NCBI GenBank assembly: GCA_025360605.1
Contig: JANYBV010000038.1
Location: 200,449-264,448, forward strand
Direction of reading: 5' to 3'
Length of the DNA stretch: 64,000 nt
Origin: Alphaproteobacteria bacterium
GTDB lineage: Bacteria; Pseudomonadota; Alphaproteobacteria; Rickettsiales; SXRF01
Shown: positions 38,154 to 47,235 of the stretch, one piece after another
Layout: the number at the start of each line of letters is the position of its first letter
Position numbering within the stretch: the first letter of the stretch is position 1
Notes under the pieces: generated by a model
The model's database searches: none
Seen by the model: the letters and a program-made list of their open reading frames with translations, nothing else
Told to the model about the DNA's origin: nothing
Made by a program: the position numbers and the translations under genes

Positions 38154-39005
38154 ATGGCGGGAATCAATAAAAAATCACCTCTTTTTTTCAGCGTGCTTAT
38201 TGTCTGTCTCTGCGGGGCCGCCCATGCAGACCCGACGCCAAAAGACTGCCATTCCATTGCCGATTCCTATTGTATGGATCGTGGACCGGTCATTATAACG
38301 CAGGGTGCTTCTGCCCAAATAAAGGCATTGAGTCATAAAAAAACAGATTTTCCTGTTCCCGCCGACGCAGGAGAAAATTTGTCTGAGCCCTATTGCCCTG
38401 ACAAAAAATGCAGTTGCGAAGAGGATATCAGCTATATTGTTTGGGGCGGCGATGGTGCAGGAATAGCTAAAATTAATGCGAAAGAAATGCGCGAGGCTAA
38501 AGAATACGGCAAATGCAGCTTGGAAGTGCTATCTATTATGCGCCAGCCAAATTTTGTTTATGCGTCTCCTGCCATCGTCAGTTCGGCCATATTTAATCTC
38601 ACCTTTAACCGTGGCGACAATGGTGGCTGTCATGGCAACACCGTTGTAACGACCTACAATGTGGCAAACGGAGACGAATATAAAATCAAAGACATTGTTG
38701 CCCCCAAAGACATGGGCGCCATGGCAGAAGCACTCGCTGATGAATTTGTTACCCTTTATGCCAAGCCAGAGCTGGAGCAGTTCTCCAGCGAGGAACAGGC
38801 AAAGCAGTTTGCCGCTCTTAAAAAAGAAATCATTACCGACGAGCATCTTGCCGATGCGGGTATTTACGTCGAAAAGAATAAAGTATTTACGAATATTGAT
38901 GGGTTTCGGCTAAGCTGCGCAAGCGGTTCATTTCATCCGGTCGAGATACCGGTGAAATTCGTTGATACCAAGTTTTTGGCTTTGTTAAAGGCGAAAGCGC
39001 AGTGA
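38154..39005 (+). CDS. Secreted protein, possibly with an RsiV/DUF3298-like domain
   Basis: 283 residues with an N-terminal signal peptide (hydrophobic core about 10-23, probable cleavage after AHA near 25). The mature protein has many cysteines (near residues 33, 40, 81, 86, 88 and 122, and two later), so disulfides are likely. The second half (about 140-280) has the pattern of beta strands and YNVANGDEYKIKDIVAPKD seen in DUF3298/RsiV-like domains, which bind lysozyme or glycans in other bacteria; this match is from memory and weak. Its stop abuts the stop of the convergent acyltransferase gene. Confidence 0.62.
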   Translation: MAGINKKSPLFFSVLIVCLCGAAHADPTPKDCHSIADSYCMDRGPVIITQGASAQIKALSHKKTDFPVPADAGENLSEPYCPDKKCSCEEDISYIVWGGDGAGIAKINAKEMREAKEYGKCSLEVLSIMRQPNFVYASPAIVSSAIFNLTFNRGDNGGCHGNTVVTTYNVANGDEYKIKDIVAPKDMGAMAEALADEFVTLYAKPELEQFSSEEQAKQFAALKKEIITDEHLADAGIYVEKNKVFTNIDGFRLSCASGSFHPVEIPVKFVDTKFLALLKAKAQ

Positions 39006-40913
39006 TTATTTTTTCTTCACCCGCGTACCTTCAAAAATCTCATCAGCCATTTGCCGAAGCGTAAAGACCGACCCTTGCGGCGAGAGGTGGTCGCTGTCGA
39101 ACACGAACGCATGGCCATCTTTGCCTTGTCCGCGCATCAGGCAGCCCTTGTCGTTGCACAGCGCATGGTAAGGTGAGGCATAGAAGCTGCCGTATTTTTG
39201 CGTGATGGTGCGTAGCTGGGCATCGTTTTGCGGCACATTGTCGGGACATAAATCCGCCATGCGGTCGGTTACGAGCTGGATTTTAGCCAGTGTGTAAAGG
39301 CTGTATTTCCAGCGCGGCGTTGGCCCGACCACAACGACTCGTGTGCCGCTGACTTTTTGAAGTTCGCTCAGCGTCTGCTCCAGTTTCGGTACATCAATAA
39401 AATCCCACCGCGCCTGAAGCAATACGATATCAGGATGGATGCGTTTGATCAGGCTGAAGATGGCATCGTTGTTGGGTTTGCAATATTTATATTCATCTTT
39501 CTGGTAGCCAAGCAGGGGCGGGCATGAAGAGGTGGTGAATTCCGCCAGCCGGAAATCATACTGGTCTTCGAGCGCCTTAAGCCCCGGATAGAGGGATGCG
39601 CCGTGCGAATCGCCCCAGAGTAGTACGAGCGGTTTATCGCCCCCTTCAATGCAGCCTTCCATCGCATCAAATTTTTCCTTGGCGGGGTCGAGATAGCAGG
39701 TGCCCGCCCGCCATGGCCCATACGGATAGCCGATAGCGTTCACGAAATCGCGGACGCCTTCAGGCTCGCGGAAGGCAAAACCATCTGCCATATAGGTGAT
39801 CAGGCCGATCGTTCCCATTATTTCCATCAGGACAAAGACTTTGATGATAGCAACGCGTGGCAGCTGGCCGAAGCGTATCGGGCATTCAATAAAGCGGTAG
39901 GTCAGCCACGCCAGCAATACGCTGGCAGCGATAGTACCAGTAAGGTACAGCGGGGGTGCGTTGTCGGGATAGAAAATATGCAAGTAGGATAGCATTGGCC
40001 AGTGCCACAGATAGAGCGGGTAGCTGATCATACCTATCCAGACCATGAGCGGATTCGATAACAGGTGGCGGTGAACCAGCGTGTCCGGCGGCAGGGATAT
40101 CAGCAAAAAAGCACCAATGACAGGCAGCAGCGCTTCCCATCCAGGGAAGCCCATACCATCGGTGATGCCGACCATTGCCACCAGAAGAATCAGCAGGCTC
40201 AGCAGAGCCAGAATGTTAGCCGCAGCACGTGGCGGCGGGACGATGGCTGATTTATTATAGAGGGTGGCTATTGGCAACACGGCCCCTGCCAGCAGTTCCC
40301 ACAGGCGGGTGGCGGGCAAGTAAAAAGTGGCCAAGCGGTAGTCGTTGACCCAAAAGACATTCAGGGTAAATGAGGTGATGGCGATGGCGAGTGTGAACGT
40401 CAGGAGGTTCGATCGTCGTTTCCACATACAATAGAGCAGCGCCGGCCACAGCAGGTAAAACTGCTCCTCAACACCCAGCGACCACAGATGCCGCAGCGGT
40501 TTGAAATCGATGAACAGTTCAAAATAGTTGGATTCCTGCCATTGCACGACATTGGCGATGAATACGCTCCCACCGGCAATGTTTTTTCCGAGATGCTTGA
40601 AATCATCTGGCAGCAATATTAACCAGCCGCTGATGTAGGTGGCGACAAATACTGCGATCAATGCAGGGCATAAGCGCTTGATACGCCGCAGGTAAAAATC
40701 GCTGAAGCGGAAATTGCCGGACTGAAGGCCGCGCAGCGAAATGCCCGATATCAGGTAGCCGGAAATGACGAAAAATATATCAACACCGATGAACCCGCCG
40801 GTTACCAGCAGCGGAAAGGCATGAAAGGCGACCACGGCGATAATAGCAATGGCGCGCAGGCCATCAATATCGGCGCGGTAATCCGCGGGTTTATGGGCAG
40901 CGTGCGGGTTCAA
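39006..40913 (-). CDS. OafA/YrhL-type acyltransferase with C-terminal SGNH domain
   Basis: 635 residues. N-terminal acyltransferase-3 membrane domain (about 14-375, roughly ten helices) with DIDGLRAIAIIAVVAFH and H31, the R/E-containing helix junctions, and FFVISGYLIS. The C-terminal periplasmic SGNH hydrolase-like domain (about 400-635) has GDSHGASL with the serine near 434 and DSDHLSPQG near 606. This architecture O-acetylates lipopolysaccharide or other surface sugars in known members. The substrate here is unknown. It follows the beta-helix protein gene by 14 nt, so the two are probably one unit. Confidence 0.9.
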   Translation of the reverse strand: MNPHAAHKPADYRADIDGLRAIAIIAVVAFHAFPLLVTGGFIGVDIFFVISGYLISGISLRGLQSGNFRFSDFYLRRIKRLCPALIAVFVATYISGWLILLPDDFKHLGKNIAGGSVFIANVVQWQESNYFELFIDFKPLRHLWSLGVEEQFYLLWPALLYCMWKRRSNLLTFTLAIAITSFTLNVFWVNDYRLATFYLPATRLWELLAGAVLPIATLYNKSAIVPPPRAAANILALLSLLILLVAMVGITDGMGFPGWEALLPVIGAFLLISLPPDTLVHRHLLSNPLMVWIGMISYPLYLWHWPMLSYLHIFYPDNAPPLYLTGTIAASVLLAWLTYRFIECPIRFGQLPRVAIIKVFVLMEIMGTIGLITYMADGFAFREPEGVRDFVNAIGYPYGPWRAGTCYLDPAKEKFDAMEGCIEGGDKPLVLLWGDSHGASLYPGLKALEDQYDFRLAEFTTSSCPPLLGYQKDEYKYCKPNNDAIFSLIKRIHPDIVLLQARWDFIDVPKLEQTLSELQKVSGTRVVVVGPTPRWKYSLYTLAKIQLVTDRMADLCPDNVPQNDAQLRTITQKYGSFYASPYHALCNDKGCLMRGQGKDGHAFVFDSDHLSPQGSVFTLRQMADEIFEGTRVKKK

Positions 40914-40927
40914 GGGAGTACTGCATC

Positions 40928-42025
40928 TTACGGTTTGGCCTTATCCTGATCGACGATAAACAGGTTTTGTGTGCGCACTGACTGGCTGGCGGTTCCGCTG
41001 ACGCTGTAACTATCTCCGGTGATAAACATATCCGAGATCATATTGGTTCCGTCGACGTCGTTGATCACGGCCGCATCCAGCGTGCCGCCGGTGATGTGGA
41101 TGCCTTTGGAATGGGTAAGGTGTACGATGCCGTCTTTGGCGCTGTCACCATAAATGTGGCAACCGTTGAACGTATAGCCGTTATCGACGGCATCGCTTTG
41201 GATATTGAAGCCGACATTGTGGTTAATGTTGGTGGCGTTGAAAATGCCGTGGCCATTATTGGAGCCTGACATCAGCTGGATGCCGTTTTTATTATCAACG
41301 ATGTTGGTCGTGGATATGACGTTATTGCCGGTGGAGGTCACCACCGCGGTGTCATTGCTGCTAAAGGACAGAAGCGTAAACAGGTTATATTCCGCACCGG
41401 TGTTGATAGGCGCATTGCCATCTGCGCCAATCTGGAGGCCAATGGAGTTGTTGATGAACGTCACAAATGCGAATTGCCCGTGGTTACCCCGTTCCAGTCC
41501 GTTCCGTTCGCCGCTTTCTATCTGTATGCCCTTGCCGGTGAAGTTCTGTACAGTCAGCTTATCGACGATGTAATGGTTTCCTCCGCCAATCCACAGCCCT
41601 TTCCCGTTTCCGGTTTTGTTGTTGTCGCTTCGGTTTCCCGTCAATGTCATCGGGCCGTTAATTACCCAGTTATCGACATTTTGGGCGGATAACAGCGGCT
41701 GGTTTCCCCCTGCCTGTTTAAGCTCGGCGCCGTCGGAACGTATGACAAGGCCTGATGGTATCGACAATGATTTGGCTATAACATAGGTTTTTTTGGGAAT
41801 GTATACGGCTAAATTCTCTTTGACTGCATCATCAAATGCCGCCTGAAAGGCGCTGCTATCGTCGCTAAAATCGTTTCCCTCTGCGCCATAATCCAGCACG
41901 TTGGCAAATGAGGGCCGTGTAAACGGAGCCGTACGTTGCTGTTTTTCGAAATGCTGCCACATGAATACCAGTGGCCCCAGATAGGTGACCGTACCCGCCA
42001 GCAACCAGTGGTAACGGACCTTCAT
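40928..42025 (-). CDS. Exported right-handed beta-helix (pectate-lyase-3-like) protein
   Basis: 365 residues. An N-terminal hydrophobic segment (about 7-24) acts as signal anchor. The mature part opens with NVLDYGAEGNDFSDDSSAFQ, the signature of the pectate lyase 3 / parallel beta-helix family, and continues with Asn/Gly/Thr-rich coils to the C-terminus. It could be a polysaccharide lyase, epimerase or simply a glycan-binding beta-helix; catalytic residues cannot be assigned. Its position upstream of an O-acyltransferase suggests a shared polysaccharide target. Confidence 0.8.
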   Translation of the reverse strand: MKVRYHWLLAGTVTYLGPLVFMWQHFEKQQRTAPFTRPSFANVLDYGAEGNDFSDDSSAFQAAFDDAVKENLAVYIPKKTYVIAKSLSIPSGLVIRSDGAELKQAGGNQPLLSAQNVDNWVINGPMTLTGNRSDNNKTGNGKGLWIGGGNHYIVDKLTVQNFTGKGIQIESGERNGLERGNHGQFAFVTFINNSIGLQIGADGNAPINTGAEYNLFTLLSFSSNDTAVVTSTGNNVISTTNIVDNKNGIQLMSGSNNGHGIFNATNINHNVGFNIQSDAVDNGYTFNGCHIYGDSAKDGIVHLTHSKGIHITGGTLDAAVINDVDGTNMISDMFITGDSYSVSGTASQSVRTQNLFIVDQDKAKP

Positions 42026-42109
42026 GCGTGTGTTTTCTTTGGGATACGTTCCATGGGAGGGAATGCTAGTTGCCGTATTAGAGAAAGTAAAGCGGCGATA
42101 GTGGTGAGT

Positions 42110-42409
42110 TTACAATCCCCTGCCCCCGCCGCCACTGGTACCGGAAAAGCGGTTCCAGCGCTCTTTCGATTCGCGTTTTTTACCGGTCAGCCGGTTGCGG
42201 ATTTTGGAGGTTTTCGATGCCCAGTTTTTCTTCTTCTTTTTTTTATCGGCACTTTTGGGTTTATTGCGTTTTTCATCCATTTCCTTGATGCGTGCCGCTT
42301 CCGCACGGCGTAGCCGCATAAGCAAGAATAGCTTTGCATGCATCTCGTTCATCTTCTGGAGATGTTTTCGCTTTTGTTTTTTGGATAAGTGGCGGAACTT
42401 GACGGTCAT
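42110..42409 (-). CDS. Small highly basic hypothetical protein
   Basis: 99 residues, nearly a third Lys or Arg, with a helical N-terminal part (KKQKRKHLQKMNEMHAKLFLLMRLRRAEAARI), a lysine run (DKKKKKKNW) and a Gly-rich end. Likely nucleic-acid- or ribosome-associated, judging by charge only. It starts 15 nt after the stop of the 48-residue gene on the same strand. No known family recognised; a spurious frame is possible. Confidence 0.5.
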   Translation of the reverse strand: MTVKFRHLSKKQKRKHLQKMNEMHAKLFLLMRLRRAEAARIKEMDEKRNKPKSADKKKKKKNWASKTSKIRNRLTGKKRESKERWNRFSGTSGGGGRGL

Positions 42410-42423
42410 AGGAGCTTAACCGG

Positions 42424-42570
42424 TCAGGATTTCTTATCGGTGGCCGCCAGTGACTTGCGGCGGAGCAAATTCTTGCGCAGCGCACTCGCCAGCCTGTCTT
42501 TTTCGACCTTGCTCTTGGCGCCCTGAAAGCCGGATTTGTCTTTGGATGAAGATGGCGGTGTCTGGGTCAT
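42424..42570 (-). CDS. Conserved-looking small alphaproteobacterial protein
   Basis: 48 residues from the ATG at 42570. The C-terminal DRLASALRKNLLRRKSLA resembles short alphaproteobacterial proteins that end in RLAAALRxNLRRRK; I know these only as hypothetical proteins. An open frame continues upstream to 42651 but adds unlikely sequence. Located upstream of the basic 99-residue gene, with which it probably forms a unit. Confidence 0.5.
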   Translation of the reverse strand: MTQTPPSSSKDKSGFQGAKSKVEKDRLASALRKNLLRRKSLAATDKKS

Positions 42571-42771
42571 AACGGCAGTAATTACACGTGGTTGGTACAA
42601 TTTATGCGTTGGGAGAGACCCTATTGTGCAAAAATATTGCCGATATTGCAAATGTTTAATAGATAAAACACCTTATATACCCCTAGGGGGACTATTCAGC
42701 ACTTGCTATCGGCGCGCGGCTGTGGCATTTTCCGCCGACTTAGAGTCTGAAATAAACATTTAGGCCTATGT

Positions 42772-42846
42772 GCTGCTGTAGCTCAGTGGTAGAGCACGTC
42801 ATTGGTAATGACGGGGTCGAGTGTTCGATTCACTTCAGCAGCACCA
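42772..42846 (+). tRNA. tRNA-Thr (anticodon GGT)
   Basis: 75 nt with acceptor stem GCTGCTG/CAGCAGC, discriminator A and encoded CCA at 42844-42846. D arm TAGCTCAGTGGTAGAGCA. Anticodon arm CGTCA-TTGGTAA-TGACG with anticodon GGT at 42804-42806. T arm GTGTTCGATTCAC. All stems pair. No tRNA lies beside it. Confidence 0.97.
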
Positions 42847-42913
42847 TTAACGTAAAATGTTCGTGCAGAATGTTCCGGTTTATCCCTTGAGGGGCGGGGC
42901 CTGCTGTCTAAAG

Positions 42914-44413
42914 CTATAAGGTTGTTGCAAGCGGGGGGCATCCCTCATACCCGCAATACCCCATCATAACTCCGGTAAATGCAGTGTAGCAAGCAAGTGC
43001 CGCACCCGTTATTATCCAGAAACTGTAGCACTTTGTCTGGCGGTTACTTTTTAATAAATGCAGGTAGTAAATTCCTGCCACCGACATCATCCATGGGGAA
43101 AAGTCGACAGCATATCGTTGTGTTGCGTAGAAGAATACCATCAGGAAGGCCAACGGAATACAGGTGCAGATGAAAAGGATATTGGCGATAAGCCGCATTT
43201 CTCCCTGCCAGTGCTTGCGTATCCGCCAATCCATAAGAAATGCAATGAAAAAAAGTGAGAACGGACTATTGGTCAGCACACCATACACCTGTTCTGTTTG
43301 TGCGGCAAAATAGGGAGCCCAGGGAATGGTAGCCATTTCAAAGTCCGCCGGTACCACAAAAAATGGAAAATTAAAATCCGGTCGCCACTTAAGGGGCTTT
43401 ACCAGATAAAGGTAGGCGTGAACCAGAGGTGCCTTAAAATCGAGGGTAGTAAAATTAATGTTATGTTGGTTCCATAGGGCTAATTGATAATGAACGCCAT
43501 TTTCAAAAATGGAACCAAAGCGTTCCCAATTATAGATGGCAAGTCCCACGATGCACAAGGACCATAGGCCGAACACCGCCGCTATGCGTACAGGGGCAGA
43601 AACAGCCTGATCATTCTTATCTTTGGTCCAATAGCCATAACTTAGTAGCAATATAATAATAGTAAAGGCATGACTAATCCTGCATCCTACCGCCAGCCCG
43701 AAACACAGGCTAGTGCAAATAATCCAAGCGTATCGCTTAGGATTGAGTAGAAACCTCCATAGTGATAACATTCCCATAGCTGTAAAACAATACGCGCCTG
43801 TTACCGCTACTTCATAAAATAATGGCCGGTTCAGTAGGTAGGGAAGCCGTGTTCCCAAGGAGATAGACAATATAACTATGGCTAATCCGGTTCTGCTGAA
43901 AGCTCCAAAACTACGAGAAATTTGATATAGCAATGTCGCAAGACAAGATGTTCCGACAGAGACTAAAATAAGTACCATTATGCCGTCATTAACAGCGATT
44001 CCAGTGAGTAATTTGATGGGAATCCAAACCAGAAGTGCCGGCACTGGACCAAAGTAGAGGTAATATTTGCCATTATAATAGCTGGCGTCATGCAGTTTGT
44101 AGAAAAAATTCTGCATCGGCTCATAGGGATCAGGCAGGGTAGCCAGTGCTGGATGGGGCGGATAATTAAGGTAGGTATGTCCCTGCAAAAATCCTTCCCC
44201 CAGATATTGCATATAGCTGAACGACCGATATGTTTCTGGACGATACAGAAAGCACAATGCATAAATACAAAGGATAATTGCAAGTAAAACCAGAAAAAAC
44301 ATTATTTTTGATTTTATGGCTTTAATCACATAACCGATTATTTTTTCCATTTTGCTGCTGCTCTCCATATTGTATGCCTTGTCGGAAGTGGGGTGGGGTA
44401 TGGATTCGTTCAT
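42914..44413 (-). CDS. Polytopic membrane protein, GT-C-like
   Basis: 499 residues. A cytosolic N-terminal tail (about 1-37) precedes the first membrane helix (about 38-57); about ten hydrophobic segments follow. The first periplasmic loop contains YNGKYYLYFGPVPALLVWIP, a pattern common in GT-C glycosyltransferase-like proteins, but no catalytic acidic motif can be assigned safely. It follows the GT2 gene by 17 nt. Role inferred: transfer of polyprenyl-phosphate-linked sugar in envelope glycan assembly. The gene is more AT-rich than its two upstream neighbours, so it may have a separate history. Confidence 0.65.
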   Translation of the reverse strand: MNESIPHPTSDKAYNMESSSKMEKIIGYVIKAIKSKIMFFLVLLAIILCIYALCFLYRPETYRSFSYMQYLGEGFLQGHTYLNYPPHPALATLPDPYEPMQNFFYKLHDASYYNGKYYLYFGPVPALLVWIPIKLLTGIAVNDGIMVLILVSVGTSCLATLLYQISRSFGAFSRTGLAIVILSISLGTRLPYLLNRPLFYEVAVTGAYCFTAMGMLSLWRFLLNPKRYAWIICTSLCFGLAVGCRISHAFTIIILLLSYGYWTKDKNDQAVSAPVRIAAVFGLWSLCIVGLAIYNWERFGSIFENGVHYQLALWNQHNINFTTLDFKAPLVHAYLYLVKPLKWRPDFNFPFFVVPADFEMATIPWAPYFAAQTEQVYGVLTNSPFSLFFIAFLMDWRIRKHWQGEMRLIANILFICTCIPLAFLMVFFYATQRYAVDFSPWMMSVAGIYYLHLLKSNRQTKCYSFWIITGAALACYTAFTGVMMGYCGYEGCPPLATTL

Positions 44414-44430
44414 AATAGCAGCACCATTTC

Positions 44431-45210
44431 TTAGGCATTATAACGGCCCGTGACCGTTTGTGCCAGCTCCACCAGAATCTTCAGATACGCCTTATAGCCG
44501 ACGATTTTGCTGTGGGGCATGGTATCTTTAATATACACCCGCGATACCGGAATTTCACACAGTTTAAGCCCGAGCTTTGGCGCGCTGTAGTTAAAGAAAT
44601 ATTGCAGGCCGTAGCGCACGAAAATGCGCCGAAACGGCTTTATTTTCGGATGTTCCAGAAACGCGCGGTTACAGGCCTTAAAACCGTTCATGGCATCGGT
44701 AAAGGCGTAGCCGGCGGCAAGCCATACGATCGGGTTGAAGACCAGCCGGATGCCCAGCACGCGCACCAGCGGTGTATTCTCGTGGAAGCCGCCACGCATG
44801 AACCGTGAACCCTGAATAAAATCAAAGCCTTCTTGCAGTTTTTCGATAAAGCGCGGAATAGCATCGACTCCATCTTTGCCGTTTCCGTCCATCATGATGA
44901 ACCCCTTATAGCCCTGCTCAAGGGCGTAGTGCAGGGCGCTGCGGTACTGGACGCTCAGGCCGCGCTGCTCATCGGTATTCACCAGTAAGGTCCGCACTTT
45001 TCCTTCCAATGCTTTTGGTGTGGTCGCACCATCGCTGCTATTGCCATCGGCGATGATGAGGTCGGCGTAGGCGCGGTATGGCTGGAGTGCGGCGAGCTGA
45101 CGGATGAATTTGTCGCCCTCGTTATATACACCGATAATCAGGGCATAGGCTTTGTCTTTGGTATGGAATTCATGGCGCGTGCAGGCGGGAATCTGGGGAT
45201 AATCGCTCAT
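44431..45210 (-). CDS. Family 2 glycosyltransferase, dolichyl-phosphate-mannose-synthase-like
   Basis: 259 residues, GT-A fold without C-terminal membrane helices. Donor-binding start ALIIGVYNEGDKF at about 23-35, LIIADGNSSDG near 50-60, MMDGNGKDGVDAIP near 105-118 in place of the DxD region, and GSRFMRGG near 134-141 as in DPM1-like enzymes. It should make a polyprenyl-phosphate sugar or extend a lipid-linked sugar. The start overlaps the upstream GT-C gene by 4 nt, so these are translationally coupled. The adjacent GT-C proteins could use its product. Confidence 0.85.
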   Translation of the reverse strand: MSDYPQIPACTRHEFHTKDKAYALIIGVYNEGDKFIRQLAALQPYRAYADLIIADGNSSDGATTPKALEGKVRTLLVNTDEQRGLSVQYRSALHYALEQGYKGFIMMDGNGKDGVDAIPRFIEKLQEGFDFIQGSRFMRGGFHENTPLVRVLGIRLVFNPIVWLAAGYAFTDAMNGFKACNRAFLEHPKIKPFRRIFVRYGLQYFFNYSAPKLGLKLCEIPVSRVYIKDTMPHSKIVGYKAYLKILVELAQTVTGRYNA

Positions 45211-47162
45211 GGCTTGGCCTTGGTGGTGGCGGGTGCCGGTGTTTTGGTGGTATCCACGGGAATGAGCTTGTCTTTATATTCCACATAGGCATGGCGGTTG
45301 GGATAATACTCGATCAGCGCCTTATTTCTTAAGTCGCCGCGGTCATAGGCATAGATCACCGGCGCATCGTCCATCGGCGGATTCGTCCACGCTGTCCAGC
45401 GGAATTTAGCAGCAGGATCACGCGGCGGATTTTTGGGGTCGATATCCTGCCTGCCAACAAAAATCAGTGCGGGGTGTTCGCTCTGGTAATACATAGACAT
45501 CAGGAATTGCGGGTGGGAATCAAAGAAATGCGAGAACTCCCGTATTCTTTTCGGGATATGGTTAATCAGGCCGGTGGCAAACACCATAATGACCACCAGC
45601 GTAATCAGCCCCTGTGTCGTGTGTTTGTCTGGTAATGGCAGGCGCAGTAATTTCAGGGTGACAGGCAGGCGGTGGACGCCCAGCGCGGTCAGGATAATGA
45701 GCGCGGAGGAGGCCTCATACATGTAGCGTGGGCCGAATACGGCGCTGTTGAATTGATTAAACATGTTGCCGATGGTCTGGCTGACCACCACACCGATCAG
45801 CAGTTTGGTCATGATATTGTGCTGCGGGCGCAGGCACAGCAGCCAGATGAAAAAGGTGCAGGGCAACGACCATTCGAACAGGTTGATGTTCAGATTATTC
45901 CAGTCCGTGTGCATTTTAAGCAGCGTGTAAGAGATATTGCTGCCGTTATAGAACCCCATTGCGCGTGCCACACTATTCATGTGGTATCTGGCGTAGGCAT
46001 AGGTGAACACATCACCCGTAGTTTCATAGTTGAACCACATTTGGAAAAGAACACATACGATGCCGCCAGCAGCCATTATCAGGAAAGGGTTTAATTGGGT
46101 TTTCGTGTCCTTCCACAGGCGGTAGGTGGCGTGGAGAATGAAGGGGGCGCAGGTGCCGATGGCGGTTAGTGGGCGGCTCAAAAACGCGCAGCCCGCGCCT
46201 ATGCCCACGGCCAGCGCCCAGTAACGGATACGTTTTTGTGAAGCGTCTGACTGGCTGTAATGTAGCCATTCGCCGTAACTATAAATGGTGAGGGTGGTGA
46301 AGAGCAATGCGCTCGAATGATTCATGAATTCCGATGACATCAGGATAACAAACGGGCTTAGCCAGATAAACACGCTGGCCAGCCGCGCTACCGACTCTCC
46401 GTAAGCACGCTTGGCAATGCCATAGACGGCAGCAAGGGTGATCGCGCCTTCCAGCGGATTAATGAGCCACGGCGCACCCAGCATATGGCCGATGCCGATC
46501 AGTGTCTGGTGCATGGGCGGGTATTGCGAATACCACTTCGCCCCGCCAACCATCATCCATACCGGAAAAAAATCACTCAGGGCATGGGGGATAACGTAAA
46601 AAAGATGCCCCGATGCAACGAATTTCCCATGCACATATTGGGCGGTAGAATCGGTGTAGGCGGGATGGAAATCAAAGCAATACCATGATAAGTAGATACA
46701 TATCCCCAGAATGGTACTGAAAGCGCCCCAGAAAAACTGCCGCGGGGAAAGGGCGCGGTGCTTTTGAATCAGGCGGTTTAGCAGCCGCAGGGCCGGATGC
46801 AGACGCTGGCAATAGAGCAGGCCGCTGACCAGCAGGAATACCCCGATAACTGAAAGCGTTTGCGCAAAAATAGTGCGAAATGCCCATTCTTTGAACGGGA
46901 CTACGCTTAGCACCAATAGGGTGAAAATCAGGGCATAGCGCAGGCTTGTTTTTTTAGGAAACCCTTTGCGGATGACATACAATAACAAAGCAAGCGGTGT
47001 ACAAAACCAGAGCATCTCGCAGGCGGCAAACACAACCTCCGTGTCGCCATTAGAGAGCCCGTCCGACAAGCGCCATGCGAAAAGCAATAGTGCCTCACCT
47101 AAAAAGGCGAATACCAACGGCAGGTGATACTTGAACCTTGCAAATTTAAGCATATGTTTCAT
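45207..47162 (-). CDS. Large polytopic GT-C-like glycosyltransferase
   Basis: 651 residues with about 13 hydrophobic segments and a C-terminal hydrophilic domain (about 545-651) ending in a Pro/Thr/Ala-rich tail. The first large loop has FHPAYTDSTAQYVHGKFVAS and WYSQYPPMHQ, which look like the acidic and aromatic loop motifs of GT39/GT83-type enzymes that use polyprenyl-phosphate sugars. It heads the leftward three-gene set and overlaps the GT2 gene by 4 nt. The acceptor is unknown. Confidence 0.72.
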   Translation of the reverse strand: MKHMLKFARFKYHLPLVFAFLGEALLLFAWRLSDGLSNGDTEVVFAACEMLWFCTPLALLLYVIRKGFPKKTSLRYALIFTLLVLSVVPFKEWAFRTIFAQTLSVIGVFLLVSGLLYCQRLHPALRLLNRLIQKHRALSPRQFFWGAFSTILGICIYLSWYCFDFHPAYTDSTAQYVHGKFVASGHLFYVIPHALSDFFPVWMMVGGAKWYSQYPPMHQTLIGIGHMLGAPWLINPLEGAITLAAVYGIAKRAYGESVARLASVFIWLSPFVILMSSEFMNHSSALLFTTLTIYSYGEWLHYSQSDASQKRIRYWALAVGIGAGCAFLSRPLTAIGTCAPFILHATYRLWKDTKTQLNPFLIMAAGGIVCVLFQMWFNYETTGDVFTYAYARYHMNSVARAMGFYNGSNISYTLLKMHTDWNNLNINLFEWSLPCTFFIWLLCLRPQHNIMTKLLIGVVVSQTIGNMFNQFNSAVFGPRYMYEASSALIILTALGVHRLPVTLKLLRLPLPDKHTTQGLITLVVIMVFATGLINHIPKRIREFSHFFDSHPQFLMSMYYQSEHPALIFVGRQDIDPKNPPRDPAAKFRWTAWTNPPMDDAPVIYAYDRGDLRNKALIEYYPNRHAYVEYKDKLIPVDTTKTPAPATTKAKP

Positions 47163-47235
47163 TGTCAGTACAACGCGGTCTCTATCTATGGTACTGTGAT
47201 TCCACTAATTCCTTGTTTGTAGTACATGATAACCC

